From an uncultured Porphyromonadaceae bacterium (GTDB taxonomy: Bacteria; Bacteroidota; Bacteroidia; Bacteroidales; Muribaculaceae): a stretch of 42,332 nt of DNA. The notes beneath the pieces are model-generated. The model was not told the DNA's origin. It searched no databases and saw only the letters and a list, made by a program, of their open reading frames with translations. The stretch is from positions 1-42,332 of the forward strand of contig CAMWVE010000027.1 of NCBI GenBank assembly GCA_947177685.1, written 5' to 3'. The number at the start of each line of letters is the position of its first letter. Within the stretch, counting starts at the first letter, position 1. Position numbers and translations under genes: made by a program. Positions 42,063 to 42,332 of the stretch are shown piece after piece.

Positions 42063-42332
<270 letters not shown>

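Overview
The window looks like a chromosome segment of a gut-type Bacteroidales, probably near Muribaculaceae. The support is a SusC/SusD pair, Bacteroidetes-type promoters (TTTG, 19-21 nt, then TAnnTTTG) at several gene starts, weak or absent Shine-Dalgarno sites, SPII lipoproteins and DUF4143, DUF4922 and DUF1343 proteins. The family-level placement is inference. No tRNA, rRNA, CRISPR array or intact insertion sequence was seen.

Layout. 1-185: hairpin repeats at the end of the SusCD unit. 186-5526 (-): SusD and SusC behind a canonical promoter. 5841-6863 (+): secreted alpha/beta hydrolase. 6873-11327 (-): likely operon of Na/Pi cotransporter, RNase HII, GH13 lipoprotein and LOG-family hydrolase. 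11406-14413 (-): SGNH hydrolase and patatin/beta-barrel protein. 14493-30240 (-): ten-gene operon for peptidoglycan breakdown and MurNAc salvage, closed by a strong terminator. 30521-32897 (-): AAA/DUF4143 ATPase behind three tandem 34-bp iterons, and an unknown secreted protein. 33184-33614 (+): broken toxin-antitoxin pair. 33745-37068 (+): glycogen branching enzyme, SDR epimerase, small membrane protein. 37152-38303 (+): panB and a small lipoprotein. 38386-39279 (-): His-rich secreted protein. 39579-39992 (+): lone receiver domain. 40107-41390 (-): metK, preceded by REP-like repeats and a structured RNA with its own promoter and terminator. 42063-42332 (-): the 3' end of enolase.

The most coherent system is the 14.5-30.2 kb operon. 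Read together, its products could strip stem peptides (amidase-like protein), remove MurNAc from glycan ends (NamZ), import muropeptides and MurNAc (AmpG, MurT), phosphorylate MurNAc (MurK) and cleave the ether (MurQ) to GlcNAc-6-P and D-lactate. A FAD/Fe-S dehydrogenase in the same operon could then oxidise that D-lactate. A SpoIID-like protein without a signal peptide, a GalT-like DUF4922 protein and a GT2 protein share the operon and have no assigned place in the pathway. The second most interesting item is the structured RNA upstream of metK, whose closing stem and terminator stem compete for the same bases and which lacks the SAM riboswitch signatures I know.
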